A DNA stretch of 5,455 nucleotides, taken from the NCBI GenBank assembly GCA_040904825.1, contig JBBDSU010000048.1, forward strand, positions 1-5,455. Reading direction: 5' to 3'. This document shows positions 5,385 to 5,455 of this stretch, piece after piece; positions within the stretch are counted from its first letter, which is position 1, and the number at the start of each line of letters is the position of its first letter. Both the position numbers and the translations under genes were made by a program. Source of the stretch: JBBDSU01 sp040904825 (GTDB lineage: Bacteria > Actinomycetota > Nitriliruptoria > Nitriliruptorales > Nitriliruptoraceae). The notes beneath the pieces are model-generated. The model saw only the letters and a program-made list of their open reading frames with translations, did not search any database and was not told where the DNA came from.

Positions 5385-5455
5385 GCGCGAGTGGCGGAAT
5401 TGGCAGACGCGCACGGTTGAGGGCCGTGTGTCCTAACGGACATGGGGGTTCAAGT
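5385..5455 (+). tRNA. tRNA-Leu, anticodon GAG (3' end beyond the window)
   Basis: The cloverleaf can be followed base by base. The acceptor 5' strand is GCGCGAG (5385-5391), followed by T8 and G9. The D stem is GCG/CGC (5394-5396, 5408-5410) with GG in its loop. The anticodon stem CACGG/CCGTG (5412-5416, 5424-5428) closes the loop TTGAGGG, so the anticodon is GAG (5419-5421), reading CUC and CUU. A long variable arm with a 5-bp stem TGTCC/GGACA (5429-5433, 5438-5442) marks a class II tRNA. The T stem GGGGG is followed by the T loop TTCAAGT, which is the last thing in the window. The other strands of the T and acceptor stems lie outside, so their pairing cannot be checked. Confidence 0.96.

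Noticed and set aside
5385..5455. The tRNA-Leu as an integration site for a mobile element
   Set aside because: No integrase, no direct repeat of the tRNA 3' end and no mobile genes are visible. The tRNA 3' half lies outside the window, so nothing supports this.

Overview
The window looks like chromosomal DNA from a moderately high-GC actinobacterium (by eye roughly 60% GC, with many GTG starts and a secG-tpiA neighbourhood). The lipoprotein-type peptide-binding proteins and gene order would fit an Acidimicrobiia-like lineage, but that placement is inference. Every gene lies on the + strand.

Layout: (1) 1-282, the C-terminal end of a family-5 (peptide/oligopeptide) ABC-transporter substrate-binding protein. 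(2) 283-424, a short spacer with an inverted repeat and the ribosome-binding site of the next gene. (3) 425-1207, triosephosphate isomerase, tpiA, complete with all catalytic residues. (4) 1208-1322, a regulatory spacer with a perfect TTGACA -35 box and an imperfect TACA/TGTA-type dyad of the kind BlaI/MecI repressors bind. (5) 1323-1727, a BlaI/MecI-family winged-helix repressor. (6) 1733-3091, an M56-family (BlaR1/MecR1-like) membrane zinc protease, 5 bp behind it. (7) 3092-3281, a spacer with a small hairpin and a 31-codon ORF with a good ribosome-binding site. (8) 3282-3509, secG. (9) 3511-5298, a complete family-5 substrate-binding lipoprotein, whose ATG lies 1 bp after the secG stop. (10) 5299-5384, a spacer with two GC-rich hairpins. 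(11) 5385 to the end, a tRNA-Leu with anticodon GAG, cut off by the window edge after its T loop.

Functionally this is a housekeeping neighbourhood (glycolysis, Sec translocon, tRNA). A two-gene proteolytic signalling module, repressor plus membrane protease, sits between tpiA and secG. The protease has the HExxH...ExxAD zinc site and four predicted membrane helices, but in place of the penicillin-binding sensor domain of BlaR1 it carries an unrecognised exported tail of about 130 residues with two cysteines. The stimulus is therefore probably not a classical beta-lactam acylation signal. The likely mode is that the protease senses something outside the membrane, leading to loss of the repressor and derepression of its own operon through the dyad upstream of blaI. 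The two substrate-binding proteins flanking the tpiA-secG block are divergent relatives with no permease or ATPase genes in view.

Nothing here is clearly a wholly new system. The items most worth a second look are the sensor-less BlaI/M56 pair with its exported tail, the candidate operator, the acidic insert in the lipoprotein, and the small ORF before secG.
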